Part shown: piece by piece, positions 63,304 through 64,000 of the stretch
Layout: each line of letters starts with the position of its first letter
Numbering within the stretch: position 1 is the first letter of the stretch
Assembly (NCBI GenBank): GCA_014218215.1
Contig: CP043652.1
Location: 1,240,001 to 1,304,000 of the forward strand
Direction of reading: 5' to 3'
DNA from: Geodermatophilaceae bacterium NBWT11
GTDB taxonomy: Bacteria; Actinomycetota; Actinomycetes; Mycobacteriales; Geodermatophilaceae
DNA length: 64,000 nt
Notes under the pieces: model-generated
Databases searched by the model: none
Seen by the model: only the letters and a program-made list of their open reading frames with translations
What the model was told of the DNA's origin: nothing
Position numbers and translations under genes: made by a program

Positions 63304-64000
63304 TCCAGGTGGCCTGCTGGGACGGTGGGCGATCGCGCTGTTGGTGTCCCGGCCCGAGCTGGAGCTGGTGGGGGTCGGCAGCGTCTCGGGGAACCTCGAC
63401 GCCGCCCGCGCCGCCCAGAACACCCTCCAGGTCCTGGACCTGTTCGGGGCGCCGTCCGTGCCCGTGGCGGTCGGCCCCCGGGACTTCTCGACCCGGGCGT
63501 ACACCGGCGGGGCTCCCGACGTGCACGGCGCCAACGGCATCGGCCACGACGTCCTCCCCGACACCGCGCGGACGCTCGACCCCCGCGGGTCGGTGCAGCT
63601 GCTCGTCGACCTCGTGCGTCGTCACCGGGGCGCCCTGCGCGTGCTCGCGATCGGTCCGCTCACCAACCTCGCTGCCGCACTGGAGCACGAACCGGAGGCT
63701 GCAGACGTCGTGTTCGCAGCCCCGTGGGCCGTCACCGTCCTGCCCGTCGACGCTGCCCGGCGGCAACGGCTCGAGGACGAGGACCTGGCGGCGCTGCTGG
63801 AGGACACGTCCCCGGTCGTGCGCACCGTCGGCAGGATGCTCGGGGTGTACGGCGACTTCTACCGGGGCGTCTACGGCCGGCGGCTCGCGGTGCTCTACGA
63901 CCCGCTCGCCGCTGCGCTGCTGACCGACCTCGTGCAGGTCACCCGTGAGCTCGAGCAGCCGGTGGTCGTCGTGACCGGGGACGGCGGAGAACGGGGCAGG
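63302..64000 (+). pseudogene. Decayed nucleoside hydrolase (5' truncated and internally deleted, runs off window)
   Basis: One frame from about 63302 to the window end reads like the nucleoside hydrolase family: AIALLVSRPELELVGVGSVS, GNLDAARAAQNTLQVLDLFG, GGAPDVHGANGIG and IGPLTNLAAALEHEPEAADV. The N-terminal calcium/catalytic DXDXXXDD segment is absent: the frame has ADPGGLLGRWAIAL where two Asp are expected, and no start codon precedes it. About 40 residues (MGGA, AEFN core) are missing between LEHEPE and AADVVFA. The pabC stop overlaps its first bases. Confidence 0.72.

Overview
The window is chromosomal DNA from a high-GC actinomycete. The markers are mycothiol synthesis (mshA), a mycothiol-dependent isomerase-family protein, bS22, HbhA, SenX3-RegX3, Rex and homologues of the Streptomyces regulators BldN/RsbN and RsiG. 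From memory of Mycobacterium tuberculosis, most of the window follows Rv0474 (XRE) to Rv0561c (menJ) in gene content and rough order. From memory of Streptomyces, the rex-hemACD and bldN-rsbN neighbourhoods also match. A Geodermatophilaceae-like organism (Blastococcus, Modestobacter, Geodermatophilus) is my best guess, held with modest confidence. I saw no tRNA, rRNA, CRISPR array, IS element or prophage. This is an ordinary, densely packed core region, and its interest lies mostly in regulation and in odd gene architectures.

Layout. 1-6092 (minus): start of a respiratory complex I operon nuoABCDEFG, with a perfect Rex-type operator in its leader. 6241-15169: menaquinone genes menJ, menG, menF, menD, menC, menE, menA, with an XRE/DUF2975 pair coupled to menD. 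15162-16745: DUF4229 and Lrp genes plus small unknowns. 16801-28905 (minus): a 12-gene run rex-hemA-hemC-hemD-hemB-X-hemL-gpmB-like-resA-ccdA-resB-ccsB for haem synthesis and cytochrome c maturation, with a second, weaker Rex site over the rex promoter. 29113-30994: glutaredoxin-like protein and an acyl-CoA ligase. 31136-33275: BldN-like sigma factor and RsbN-like membrane anti-sigma factor. 33329-39902: HAD phosphatase, acyltransferase, epimerase, bS22, an excisionase-type HTH gene, proC, a membrane protein and ppx. 39959-42309: cysteine-rich protein, a GlxA/AdpA-type regulator with a large palindromic operator, and small genes. 42385-46061: regX3-senX3 divergent from phoU with a PHO box between them, then gpmA. 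46082-52385: small membrane protein, MFS exporter, YbjN protein, mshA, SDR and murB. 52425-57214: methyltransferase, mycothiol-isomerase-like protein, spermidine-synthase-like protein, PspC, thioesterase, DUF2516, hbhA and its XRE neighbour. 57280-61235 (minus): Fur/Nur-ygfZ-BKACE-rsiG-asparaginase operon. 61246-64000: squalene-cyclase-like protein, zinc ribbon, pabC and a decayed nucleoside hydrolase.

How the parts fit: complex I feeds electrons into the menaquinone pool made by the men genes; haem and cytochrome c genes supply the terminal branch; Rex, an NADH/NAD+ sensor, appears to tie nuo and the haem/cytochrome c operon together. At least 16 first genes carry a TANNNT -10 box 6-8 nt before the start codon, so leaderless transcription looks common. 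Four divergent gene pairs have two such -10 boxes back to back. The strongest single discovery is an RsiG-type anti-sigma factor with both c-di-GMP motifs intact, sitting inside a metabolic operon.
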